The notes under the pieces were generated by a model that saw only the letters and a list, made by a program, of their open reading frames with translations, had not been told where the DNA came from and searched no databases. From contig CALKUN010000008.1 in assembly GCA_937996675.1 (NCBI GenBank), positions 1-14,092 on the forward strand: 14,092 nt of DNA. Reading direction: 5' to 3'. The stretch comes from an uncultured Candidatus Saccharibacteria bacterium (GTDB taxonomy: Bacteria > Patescibacteriota > Saccharimonadia > CAILAD01 > GCA-016700035). A program made the translations under genes and the position numbers. Position 1 is the first letter of the stretch. Each line of letters begins with the position of its first letter. This document shows, in pieces, positions 1 through 6,745 of the stretch.

Positions 1-71
1 ATCTCGACTCCTCGCCGGCCATTGAGCCGCCAAAGCAACCCGCTCGTACGCGCAAGACTCGACGCTCATAG
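1..71 (+). CDS. 3' end of an unidentified + strand gene (partial)
   Basis: The window opens inside a probable + strand gene that ends just before a strong hairpin terminator. Two frames stay open from the first base: frame 3 stops with TAG at 69-71 and frame 1 with TGA at 79-81. I favour frame 3 because its 22 residues are rich in Pro, Lys, Arg and Ser and look like a disordered basic tail, but frame 1 is possible. Too little is present to name a family. It converges on the minus-strand cluster to its right, and the hairpin at 88-122 would serve both sides. Confidence 0.35.
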   Translation, partial: LDSSPAIEPPKQPARTRKTRRS

Positions 72-87
72 CGTCCAATGAGCACAA

Positions 88-122
88 AACCGCCTGAATC
101 GACAGTGTCGATTCAGGCGGTT
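88..122. terminator. Bidirectional intrinsic terminator, 17-bp perfect stem
   Basis: Arms 88-104 and 106-122 are perfect reverse complements around a single central G, so the real loop would open by a few pairs. On the minus strand it is followed by TTTTGTG and lies 12 bases after the stop of the DUF5665 gene. On the plus strand it is followed by AAGCTTTTAT and could end the gene entering from the left. Confidence 0.85.
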
Positions 123-134
123 AAGCTTTTATAT

Positions 135-416
135 CTAATTAGCAGGAACGTTTTGCTGAATATCGCGGAGGAAGCTGCCGAGCAGGGGGAGGCCTCCAAG
201 CAAACTCACGATATATCCGAGCAATACGATAGCCAGCGCTGCACCGAGCACTGCGCCAACACCGCGCATAAGCCCAGCTGATAAGTTCAGCCAGAAAAAC
301 TTTCGCTTGGTCTGTACGAGCTCAATCATCGCGTCAAAGGCTAGCAAGCCGGCTATCTTGTCGGCATCAGACCGAGTTGCCTCGACGTCCTGAGCCTTAT
401 TTTTTCTTTGTGGCAT
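135..416 (-). CDS. DUF5665-family small membrane protein
   Basis: A 93-residue protein of unknown function. It has a charged N-terminal segment (residues 1-40, including a short helix around FDAMIELVQ), then the pattern FFWLNLSAGLMRGVGAVLG at about 40-58, a hydrophobic helix to about 73, and a Leu/Gly-rich end with LPLLGSFLRDI. The order 'W-LN--AG--RG-G---G' followed by 'LP--G-F---I' is what I recall of DUF5665 proteins, which often sit with other small envelope genes. The start overlaps the end of the YtxH gene by 20 bases, with only a weak ribosome site (GAAG), so translation is probably coupled. It is the last gene of the run before the terminator. Confidence 0.75.
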   Translation of the reverse strand: MPQRKNKAQDVEATRSDADKIAGLLAFDAMIELVQTKRKFFWLNLSAGLMRGVGAVLGAALAIVLLGYIVSLLGGLPLLGSFLRDIQQNVPAN

Positions 417-1005
417 TCTTCGTCACTCGCTTGGCAGCGGCTTTGGTAGTGGAGGTAGCCTTCTTAGTGCCCTTGGCGACCGACTTCGTAGCTTTTGCAG
501 TCGTCTTCTTGGCAGTTGTAGCCGTCTTCGATACAGCCTTCTTGGCCTGCGCAGCAGTCTTAGCAGTTTCCTTCTGGATCTGACTGGTGGCCTGCTTGAT
601 TTCACGCGTTGCGCTGGTGCCGAGCTGCTTGCCGAGAGCTTCGAGCTCCGCTAACATGGCGCGCCCCTCGGTCACGAGTTTGCCAGCCTGATCACTGACT
701 TCACCCTTAGTGTCATTCCCGACACTCGAGAGCTTGAGGGCAGTTGCGTTGAGATCCTGCTTGAGCTTCTCGGCTCGCTTAATGAGTGCCTTGGTCTCTA
801 CAACCGAGTCGTCCTTTACGCGGACGCTGGCTTCTTTGATCTCCTCGAGCCCCTTATTGAGCTGCAACTTCACGTCGTCAAAGCTCGACTGCAAGTCCTC
901 GCGAGTCTCCTTGCCACTCTTAGGCGCAAAGAGTAATGCTCCAATACCGGCAGCGACAGCGCCAATCAACGTACCTTTTAAGAATCCACCTTTTCGTTTT
1001 GCCAT
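397..1005 (-). CDS. YtxH-domain protein with Lys/Ala-rich histone-H1-like tail
   Basis: A 202-residue protein. Residues 6-27 form a glycine-zipper membrane segment (GGFLKGTLIGAVAAGIGALL) followed at once by FAPKSGKETRE, the signature of the YtxH family, whose members are membrane-associated and loosely linked to envelope stress. Residues 35-148 are a long charged amphipathic helix, likely coiled coil. Residues 149-202 consist almost only of Lys, Ala, Thr and Ser with AKK/TKK repeats, like the tails of bacterial histone-H1-like proteins. The Shine-Dalgarno GGGAGG lies 7 bases upstream of the ATG, and the start overlaps the preceding stop as TAATG. The family call is firm; the role of the basic tail (binding DNA, RNA or anionic wall polymer) is open. 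Confidence 0.82.
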   Translation of the reverse strand: MAKRKGGFLKGTLIGAVAAGIGALLFAPKSGKETREDLQSSFDDVKLQLNKGLEEIKEASVRVKDDSVVETKALIKRAEKLKQDLNATALKLSSVGNDTKGEVSDQAGKLVTEGRAMLAELEALGKQLGTSATREIKQATSQIQKETAKTAAQAKKAVSKTATTAKKTTAKATKSVAKGTKKATSTTKAAAKRVTKNATKKK

Positions 1006-1274
1006 TACTTTTTCCTCCCGCGTCCGGTGCTTCCGGTCGCATTTTTTATGATTTGCGCGAAAATCGCACTCATCGTCATTGGGTTAATGATTTTTTCTTT
1101 GACTTCATGCACAATATCCGCCACCGACTTCGTCCCATCCTGGGCAATTTCGGCAATATTTTGGATTGTCTTGAGCAGCTTGCTGATCGCCACAAACACT
1201 ACGATCATGATAGCGAGCAACATTAGAACAGCGATTGAAAGCAGTATGATAAGAACAAATTCAGTATTTTGCAT
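1005..1274 (-). CDS. Small single-pass membrane protein, DUF948-like
   Basis: An 89-residue protein with one strong transmembrane helix (about residues 6-31) followed by an amphipathic helix (ISKLLKTIQNIAEIAQDG and onward) and a basic tail GRGRKK. This plan resembles DUF948-type proteins, which often sit next to YtxH genes as here, but at this length the match cannot be proven by eye. It has a clear Shine-Dalgarno site, AGAGGAG, within the end of the upstream MscS-like gene, and its ATG begins one base after that gene's stop. Its own stop shares one base with the YtxH start. The spacing implies one transcript and coupled translation. Confidence 0.7.
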   Translation of the reverse strand: MQNTEFVLIILLSIAVLMLLAIMIVVFVAISKLLKTIQNIAEIAQDGTKSVADIVHEVKEKIINPMTMSAIFAQIIKNATGSTGRGRKK

Positions 1275-1275
1275 A

Positions 1276-1941
1276 TTAGCTCCTCTTCTTACCTATTGTA
1301 GCAAGTTTCTCAGCTGCAGCGCGAGCCCTCTGCGGCGTGGTCTTTCGAGTCACGACTCCAGCTCGCTCAACAAGTATCCACTCGTTCTTGTCGATAACGC
1401 TATTTGGTAAGATGTGTATCATCCCCTTGTCATCCTTCAGACGGGTCTTGCGTGTATCAAGGTCGATAATAATACCCTCAGTTTTGTGGTCGCCCACCGT
1501 CACTCGGTCGCCGATGCGAAAGTGGCGGTCGCGAGCAAGATTGAGCCCCGAGATCGTATCGGTCACAGTCGCCGAGATACCATTTGAGAAAGCCAGCGCT
1601 AGAACTGCAAAGGCACCTGAGAGTGCAAAAGCGACATTCGACAAGCCCATGAGTTGCAGGATGGCGATAACAAGTAACATCCAGAGCACAGTGTCGAGCA
1701 AGCGAATCGTGACCTTAATGAGACCCTTTGGTAGCTTGGTCAACCCGAGGATCCGCGCCAGGATAATCGAAAGCACCCGAATGATCAGTACACCAACCGC
1801 AAATACGACAATCGCCTTTGGCAAGTTGGGCAATGTAGTCGCGAAGAGATCAACGATAGGCTGTGTAAATGATTGACCGGTCAGATGTGTAGGCACTGGG
1901 GTGGCAGCCGGTGCTGGCGGCACGGTCGGAAATATGTTCAT
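1276..1941 (-). CDS. Short MscS-type mechanosensitive channel
   Basis: A 221-residue protein. Two membrane helices (about 40-63 and 80-99) precede a pore-lining segment at about 104-135 (ALSGAFAVLALAFSNGISAT), rich in Gly and Ala at helix-packing positions as in MscS TM3. The beta domain follows: FRIGDRVTVGDHKTEGII, then DTRKTRL and a 'PNSVI' end at about 179-183, all typical of MscS. E. coli MscS has 286 residues; this one lacks most of the C-terminal alpha/beta cage. Channels of this family open under membrane tension to release solutes. There is no Shine-Dalgarno site; instead TATCAT (1948-1953) sits six bases before the ATG, so it may have its own leaderless promoter as well as read-through from gatB, which ends 16 bases upstream. 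Confidence 0.85.
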   Translation of the reverse strand: MNIFPTVPPAPAATPVPTHLTGQSFTQPIVDLFATTLPNLPKAIVVFAVGVLIIRVLSIILARILGLTKLPKGLIKVTIRLLDTVLWMLLVIAILQLMGLSNVAFALSGAFAVLALAFSNGISATVTDTISGLNLARDRHFRIGDRVTVGDHKTEGIIIDLDTRKTRLKDDKGMIHILPNSVIDKNEWILVERAGVVTRKTTPQRARAAAEKLATIGKKRS

Positions 1942-1947
1942 ACAACA

Positions 1948-1953
1948 ATGATA
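1948..1953 (-). promoter_or_regulatory. Possible -10 box for a leaderless MscS-like mRNA
   Basis: On the minus strand TATCAT, five of six bases of the consensus, is followed by six bases and then the ATG at 1941. Transcription would then begin at the A of the start codon. No good -35 hexamer is seen at the expected distance (TTTGCT at most), so this is tentative. Confidence 0.35.
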
Positions 1954-1957
1954 GCGC

Positions 1958-3397
1958 TTATGCTGAATCCAGCAAAGCTCTAAGCTCTTGATTGACCACT
2001 TGCGGGTTCGCCTGACCCTGGGTCTCTTTCATCACCTGTCCGACAAAGTAGCCAAGCGCCTTGGCGTTACCAGCCTTGTAGTCGGCGACTCCCTGGGGGT
2101 TTTGCGCCATAGCAGCTTTAATGATGTCGACGATCGTATCGACGTCAGAGATCTGAGTAGCACCAGATCGTTTGATGATCGAGCTTGGGCTCTCTCCTGC
2201 AATTACATCCGTGAAGATATCTTTGGCCATCTTGGAGCTAATCGTGCCATCAGCGACAAGCTTAATGAGCTCGGCGAGATGTGCGCCGGTGAGCTTGCTC
2301 TCAGTACCTTCTTCGGTCGATTCGAGCCATTCCTGATACGGTCCGATAAGCCAGTTTACGATCGCCTTGGCCTGATCTTCGCCAAGATCGCTTCGGGCCG
2401 CCTGGAAGATCGCGCTGGTCTGCGCCTGGCCGACGAAGATGTCCTGTTCATCTGGAGTGAGACCGAGCTCGACAAGTCCACGTCGAACATCGATCGGCAG
2501 AGCTGTTGCGTCAACGACGAGCTGTTCGGTCGCAATCATCGCGTCAGTAATAACGAGTGGTGGAATGTCTGGCTCTGGGAAATAACGATAGTCATGAGCT
2601 TCTTCTTTGCTACGTTGCGAGAAGGTCACACCCTTCGCATCGTCCCAGCCACGCGTTTCCTGAGTAATCTTATTGCCCTTCTCGACTTCAGCGATCTGTC
2701 GCTTGATCTCGTAGGTTAGGGCTCGCTCGGCATTACGGAACGAGTTGAGATTCTTGAGCTCTGTCCGTGTGCCGAGTACGTCCGGGTCATTGGAGATTGA
2801 CACATTGAGGTCAAACTTGAAGTTGCCGTGCTGCATGTTGCCGTGCGTCACGCCGAGGCTGGTCGCAATCGCGTAGACTTCCTGCAAGTAGCGCTTCACT
2901 TCTTGTGGGCTGTGCATGTCTGGATGAGACACAATCTCTACGAGCGGTGTACCAGCTCGGTTGAGGTCGACTAGTGAGTAATCAGCACCAGCTGGATGTG
3001 TCAGCTTACCGGCGTCCTCCTCCATGTGAGCACGCTCAATGCGAACCTTCTGGAATGCACCATCGACGAAGATCTCAACACTACCCTCACCGACTATCGG
3101 CTGATCAAACTGTGTGATCTGATAGCCTTTTGGACTGTCTGGATAAAAGTAGTTCTTGCGATCAAACTTCGTCTGACGCGTGATTTCGGCGTTGAGTCCG
3201 AGCCCCAGCCGGATCGCTAGCTCGACCGCACGCTTGTTTGGCACTGGCAGTGTGCCGGGGTATGCCAAGCAGACTGGGCAGATGTGCGTGTTTGGCGCTG
3301 CCTCGATCGAATCATTATCACAGCTACAAAACATCTTGGTGTCTGTCGCAAGCTGGGTGTGGATCTCCACACCAATGGTTGGCTTGTAGTCGCTCAT
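1958..3397 (-). CDS. gatB: Asp/Glu-tRNA(Asn/Gln) amidotransferase subunit B
   Basis: A 479-residue protein of full family length. GatB is the kinase/tRNA-binding subunit of GatCAB, which turns misacylated Glu-tRNA(Gln) or Asp-tRNA(Asn) into Gln- or Asn-tRNA; it activates the carboxylate with ATP and receives ammonia from GatA. Visible signatures are the N-terminal VEIHTQLAT, the zinc-binding cysteines C24, C26, C40 and C43 (CSC ... CPVC), FDRKNYFYPDSPKGYQITQ, and the helical plus YqeY-like C-terminal domain from about residue 330 (LIGPYQEWL, then TISSKMAKDIF, then GNAKALGYFVGQVMKETQGQ). The start overlaps the upstream stop by four bases (ATGA), with AGGGG as a Shine-Dalgarno site eight bases upstream. 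Presence of GatCAB suggests that GlnRS and/or AsnRS is missing from this genome. Confidence 0.98.
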   Translation of the reverse strand: MSDYKPTIGVEIHTQLATDTKMFCSCDNDSIEAAPNTHICPVCLAYPGTLPVPNKRAVELAIRLGLGLNAEITRQTKFDRKNYFYPDSPKGYQITQFDQPIVGEGSVEIFVDGAFQKVRIERAHMEEDAGKLTHPAGADYSLVDLNRAGTPLVEIVSHPDMHSPQEVKRYLQEVYAIATSLGVTHGNMQHGNFKFDLNVSISNDPDVLGTRTELKNLNSFRNAERALTYEIKRQIAEVEKGNKITQETRGWDDAKGVTFSQRSKEEAHDYRYFPEPDIPPLVITDAMIATEQLVVDATALPIDVRRGLVELGLTPDEQDIFVGQAQTSAIFQAARSDLGEDQAKAIVNWLIGPYQEWLESTEEGTESKLTGAHLAELIKLVADGTISSKMAKDIFTDVIAGESPSSIIKRSGATQISDVDTIVDIIKAAMAQNPQGVADYKAGNAKALGYFVGQVMKETQGQANPQVVNQELRALLDSA

Positions 3398-3840
3398 AGT
3401 GAAACCCCTAAATCCTTAATGCCTTGTCCGAGCTTTTCAACCGCGCCCTTGATCTGCGTCGGCACGATATCGATGGCCACTTCGTGAGCGATATGATTGC
3501 GCAGCTTGTGTGCCGACCATATTGCATTGAGGTCGGAAAAAGCATTGCCCCCAGACTTGAGTCGATCACCCATAGTCTTGCCCTTAAATCCCTGAGCGAT
3601 CATCACGTGATCAAGAAGCTTGTCGGCTTCCATCAAGGCATTCTTCATGCCGGTTGGACCAATCGTCAACATCTGCTGGATCTCAGCCCAGTGAGCCTTG
3701 ATGAATTCAGGGTCGAGCGTAGGTCGAGCTGGTTCGTTCCTGCCCGCAAACGCCGCCTTCTTCGAGCTGGACAGTCCTCGCTCGTACGAGATGAGCGCAC
3801 CAATTACGAGAATAGCGAGAATAACCGAGACAAATGTCAT
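3394..3840 (-). CDS. Membrane-anchored small protein with HEPN-like R-x4-H motif
   Basis: A 148-residue protein set between gatA and gatB, with four-base ATGA overlaps on both sides and a GAGGTG ribosome site, so it is firmly part of the operon. Residues 2-18 form an N-terminal membrane helix. The rest is a soluble helical domain with MEADKLLDHVM, GKTMGDRLKS, and WSAHKLRNHIAHE at residues 108-120, ending in IKDLG. The spacing R114-N-x-x-x-H119 matches the R-x4-6-H active-site pattern of HEPN RNases and nucleotidyltransferase partners, but a short motif can occur by chance. I recall related proteins of unknown function in candidate-phyla bacteria. It is not a known amidotransferase subunit. 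Function unknown; the link to tRNA metabolism rests on position only. Confidence 0.7.
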   Translation of the reverse strand: MTFVSVILAILVIGALISYERGLSSSKKAAFAGRNEPARPTLDPEFIKAHWAEIQQMLTIGPTGMKNALMEADKLLDHVMIAQGFKGKTMGDRLKSGGNAFSDLNAIWSAHKLRNHIAHEVAIDIVPTQIKGAVEKLGQGIKDLGVSL

Positions 3841-5267
3841 AGTGACACCTCGGCGAGCTGGGTATGAAGCGCTTTTTCGGCCGATTCGGCAGCCGCTAAG
3901 AGGGCTGACTCATGCTGCTGAGGCGCCAAAAACTGCAGCCCTAGCGGCAGATCGCTAGTCCCTGCGATCGGGATAGATATCGCAGGGACTCCTGCTAAGT
4001 TTGCACTCACCGTCATGATGTCCAGCAAATACATCTCGGCCGGATCATCAGTGTGGGCACCGATCTGAAAGGCTTCTGAGGGTGCTGTTGGCCCAACGAG
4101 TACATCGTAGTCCGCAAAAGCTGCAGCGAAGTCCTGGATGATCAAGGTACGGACCTGCATCGCCTTCTTGTAGTAAGCATCGTAGTAACCAGCCGAAAGA
4201 GCGTATGTGCCAGCCAAAATACGGCGCTGGACTTCCCCACCGAAGAACTCACCTCGAGTACTTGAGTAGGTAGAAGTCAGGTCGTGCGCCGCTTCAGTCT
4301 GCGATCCGTACCGTACACCGTCGTAGCGCTCGAGGTTTGAGGAGATCTCGGACGGAGTCAAAATGTAGTAACACGGCAATGCTTGATTAATATTCGGCAA
4401 GCTGACTTCTTCGACCACCCACCCATCGGAGCGCAAGGTTTCATAGGCAGCTTCGTAGCGTGATGCGACCGCCGGATCGAGTCCCTGCATATATTCGCGA
4501 ATGTAGCCGGCTTTTTTGGTAGACTCAATGGTTTTGATCGGCTCTGATGCAATAGTGGTTGCATCATGCTCGTCCTGACCCGCCATTGCAGCCGCTACCG
4601 TACGCGCATCGGCCACGTTTTGCGCCAACACTCCAACGACATCAAGCGAGCTAGCCATCGACACTACGCCGTAGCGACTAATCAGCCCATAAGTTGGCTT
4701 AAGTCCAACCACGCCACAGTACGCGGCAGGCTGACGAACACTGCCACCTGTGTCAGTTCCGACCGAGAAGATACCGATACCAGCAGCTACAGCAGCGGCT
4801 GAACCACCCGAACTTCCACCTGGTACTGCATTCAGATCTCGCGGGTTGTGCGTGACACCAAAGCTAGAGTGCTCAGTTGAGCTCCCGTGGGCGTATTCAT
4901 CTTGGTTGACCTTGGCGATACAAATAGCGCCAGCTGCTTCGAGCTTCGCTATGGCCGTACTAGTATATGGCGCGACAAAATCCTTGAGTATCTGACTTGC
5001 AGCCGTAGTGCGTGTGTCTGTGATGAGAAACATATCCTTGGCCGTAAACGGGATGCCCTCAAGGAGGCCGATCTCTTCGCCGCTAGCTAGCTTGGCGTCC
5101 ACTGCGCCAGCCTGCTCGAGCGCACGCTCGTCGAGGCGCGTCAGGACAGCATGCACCTTGCCATCTACTTCTCCAATACGATCTAGATAAAGCTGGACCA
5201 GCTCAACACAGCTGATCGATCTATCGACCAACGCATCGTGAGCGGACGCGATATCGTAATGACTCAT
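3837..5267 (-). CDS. gatA: Asp/Glu-tRNA(Asn/Gln) amidotransferase subunit A
   Basis: A 476-residue protein, normal for the family. GatA is the glutaminase of GatCAB: it releases ammonia from glutamine and feeds it to GatB. The amidase-signature fold is plain. The catalytic Ser-cisSer-Lys triad is K77 (GIPFTAKDMF), S152 (PGGSSGGSAA) and S176 (TDTGGSVRQPA), the same spacing as K79/S154/S178 known for the Staphylococcus aureus enzyme. The conserved GLKPTYGLISRYG follows at about 188-200. The start at 5267 overlaps the gatC stop as ATGA. The end overlaps the next gene by four bases. The ribosome site is weak (AAGG far upstream), so translation is probably coupled to gatC. Confidence 0.98.
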   Translation of the reverse strand: MSHYDIASAHDALVDRSISCVELVQLYLDRIGEVDGKVHAVLTRLDERALEQAGAVDAKLASGEEIGLLEGIPFTAKDMFLITDTRTTAASQILKDFVAPYTSTAIAKLEAAGAICIAKVNQDEYAHGSSTEHSSFGVTHNPRDLNAVPGGSSGGSAAAVAAGIGIFSVGTDTGGSVRQPAAYCGVVGLKPTYGLISRYGVVSMASSLDVVGVLAQNVADARTVAAAMAGQDEHDATTIASEPIKTIESTKKAGYIREYMQGLDPAVASRYEAAYETLRSDGWVVEEVSLPNINQALPCYYILTPSEISSNLERYDGVRYGSQTEAAHDLTSTYSSTRGEFFGGEVQRRILAGTYALSAGYYDAYYKKAMQVRTLIIQDFAAAFADYDVLVGPTAPSEAFQIGAHTDDPAEMYLLDIMTVSANLAGVPAISIPIAGTSDLPLGLQFLAPQQHESALLAAAESAEKALHTQLAEVSL

Positions 5268-5557
5268 TTCATAACTCGCTTTACCTTGAAGTAGCCGTCC
5301 AGATGAGATGGCGCTGCTGCTACCAATACTTCTGGCGCAACGCTACTCGGACGGACAACGTCTTCGCGCAAGACATCGGTCAGACCGGTTACCTGGCTGG
5401 TCGGCTGTACATCTGATGTATCGATATCCTGTAGTTGTGTACCAAACTCAAGAATCGAACCTAATCCAGCGGCCGCCTCGTCGAGGTGATCGCCAGCGAT
5501 GTGCAGATGAGCAAGCTCAGCAATGCGCTGAGCGTCAGATGGAGTAATGGCTGTCAT
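5264..5557 (-). CDS. gatC: Asp/Glu-tRNA(Asn/Gln) amidotransferase subunit C
   Basis: A 97-residue protein, full length for GatC, the small subunit that wraps around and stabilises GatA in the GatCAB complex. The N-terminal AQRIAELAHLHI, the central LGSILEFGTQLQDIDTSDVQPTS (as several short conserved blocks), and the VLREDVVRPS segment with the C-terminal DGYFKVKRV are all typical. It is first in the order gatC-gatA-small membrane gene-gatB. No Shine-Dalgarno site lies before the ATG. Instead a good promoter ends 11 bases upstream, which predicts a 5' leader of only about five bases. Confidence 0.95.
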   Translation of the reverse strand: MTAITPSDAQRIAELAHLHIAGDHLDEAAAGLGSILEFGTQLQDIDTSDVQPTSQVTGLTDVLREDVVRPSSVAPEVLVAAAPSHLDGYFKVKRVMK

Positions 5558-5568
5558 ATCTGGTAATA

Positions 5569-5597
5569 AGTATAGCTTTTCTCACCTCGAAAGTCAT
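5569..5597 (-). promoter_or_regulatory. Promoter of the gatCAB operon
   Basis: On the minus strand a -35 ATGACT (5592-5597, four of six) and a -10 TATACT (5569-5574, five of six) are separated by exactly 17 bases. The predicted start of transcription, near 5562, is about five bases before the gatC ATG, so the mRNA would be almost leaderless. Confidence 0.6.
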
Positions 5598-5616
5598 TAT
5601 CAACAGGCAGGAGGGG

Positions 5617-6708
5617 CTATTGGTACCGCTGAGAATTGATCAGCCACTTTTTGCTCGTGGCATCCTGGGTAATAAGGAAAACGTAGGTCGTCGTGTAGCT
5701 ATTCTCGGCCGTGTAGTCAGACTTTGTGATAAAGGTAACTGTTTCAACAATCTCATACGAATCGCTTTTCTTGTCAGTACTCACGCGTCGGTAGGTCTTT
5801 GGGTAGTTGGTAGAACGCCAGCTAGCTGTCACCTGCGTGAAGTCGTACTCTTTGGCAAATGGTGCTGTCATGTACTTCTTCATATCGGCTACGCTGCCTG
5901 CGATATAAGCTTGGGTCCAGCGCGATGCGGCCTCTTCTGCATCGGCCTTATCTTGCTTCGCCTGCTCTTCTTTGCTCAGTGCCGCATCAGCTGCAGCTTT
6001 CTTAGTGTCCTCAGCATCAGTGTGCGCCTTGATGAGTCGCTCGAAGCGCTCATTGAGCAGGAAGAAGTCGCCAGTTATGCTCGTGGACTTTGTGAGCGAG
6101 CTAGACTTCTGGAAATCTTCTACAGCTAGCTTAGCAGCAGTAGAGCTTGACTTGAGGCTATCTAGATCAGATGTGGACAGGCGTCCGATGTTGTTAGCCT
6201 GATCTTTTGCCTGATCAGTATATGTCTTCAAGCTACCCAGCACGTTATCAAATGACTCAATGAGCTTGGCATCTCCCAAGAAGTGAGCTTTGTTCTTGGA
6301 GCGGATGTCGTCCAGCTTATTGCTCATGTCGACCAAAGCTTGGTGAGCGGAGTCAAAACTGTCATAACTCGAGCGCGATACTTCAGAGGTGGTGCGTTCG
6401 GCTGACTCGCCGACCACTTGCCATTGATCGCTCACAGTCTGTGCATCTTGCGATCGACCATACCAGATCAGTCCTCCAGTGGTCAGCAAGCCGAGCACTA
6501 CCGCACCACCGGCAACTTTAGCCCACGTCTTAGGCTGTTTGTACCATGGTCGCAGATCAACCATCTTTTTCTTTTCTGTCTCAGGCGGGAGTCCGAGCTC
6601 ATCGACTTCAGGAGTCTCGGCCTTGTCTTGTACGAGCACCTCATCATCCCCCAGACCTAGTTGGTCCTCGAGAATAGGCTGATCGTCAGGAGATTTGGAC
6701 TTACTCAT
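5617..6708 (-). CDS. Single-pass membrane protein with coiled coil and NTF2-like C-terminal domain
   Basis: A 363-residue protein that I do not recognise. Residues 1-50 are acidic and disordered, with two short similar pieces (DQLGLGDDE and DELGLPPE). Residues 51-61 are basic and aromatic (RPWYKQPKTW), followed by one membrane helix at about 62-83, so the N-terminus is probably inside and the rest outside. Residues 90-260 are helical and charged, including an Ala/Lys/Glu coiled coil near 230-262. The last 100 residues (WTQAYIAGSVADMKKYMTAP, then alternating beta strands ending in KKWLINSQRYQ) look like an NTF2/SnoaL-type or DUF4878-type fold. It lies 37 bases after ligA, without a terminator between, and 59 bases before gatC. 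No good Shine-Dalgarno site is seen; TAGCAT is seven bases before the ATG. Confidence 0.75.
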   Translation of the reverse strand: MSKSKSPDDQPILEDQLGLGDDEVLVQDKAETPEVDELGLPPETEKKKMVDLRPWYKQPKTWAKVAGGAVVLGLLTTGGLIWYGRSQDAQTVSDQWQVVGESAERTTSEVSRSSYDSFDSAHQALVDMSNKLDDIRSKNKAHFLGDAKLIESFDNVLGSLKTYTDQAKDQANNIGRLSTSDLDSLKSSSTAAKLAVEDFQKSSSLTKSTSITGDFFLLNERFERLIKAHTDAEDTKKAAADAALSKEEQAKQDKADAEEAASRWTQAYIAGSVADMKKYMTAPFAKEYDFTQVTASWRSTNYPKTYRRVSTDKKSDSYEIVETVTFITKSDYTAENSYTTTYVFLITQDATSKKWLINSQRYQ

Positions 6709-6745
6709 TACGCTTATGCTACTAGATTCTGAATAAAAATTCTAG

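Noticed and set aside
397..560. Lys/Ala repeats in the YtxH tail as a DNA repeat array or CRISPR
   Set aside because: The repetition is at the amino-acid level, with irregular spacing and no spacer structure.
1988..2719. Plus-strand open frame of 243 codons within gatB
   Set aside because: Antisense shadow of a fully conserved gatB; no family features.
1955..6720. Ten-base match CGCTTATGCT at 1955-1964 and 6711-6720, both just before gene starts
   Set aside because: The first copy includes the end of gatB, the two are placed differently relative to the starts, and a single ten-base match in 14 kb is weak; treated as chance.
6721..6745. Short inverted repeat CTAGA...TCTAG between ligA and the next gene, as a terminator
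   Set aside because: Only five A/T-rich pairs and no T-run in the right place on the minus strand.
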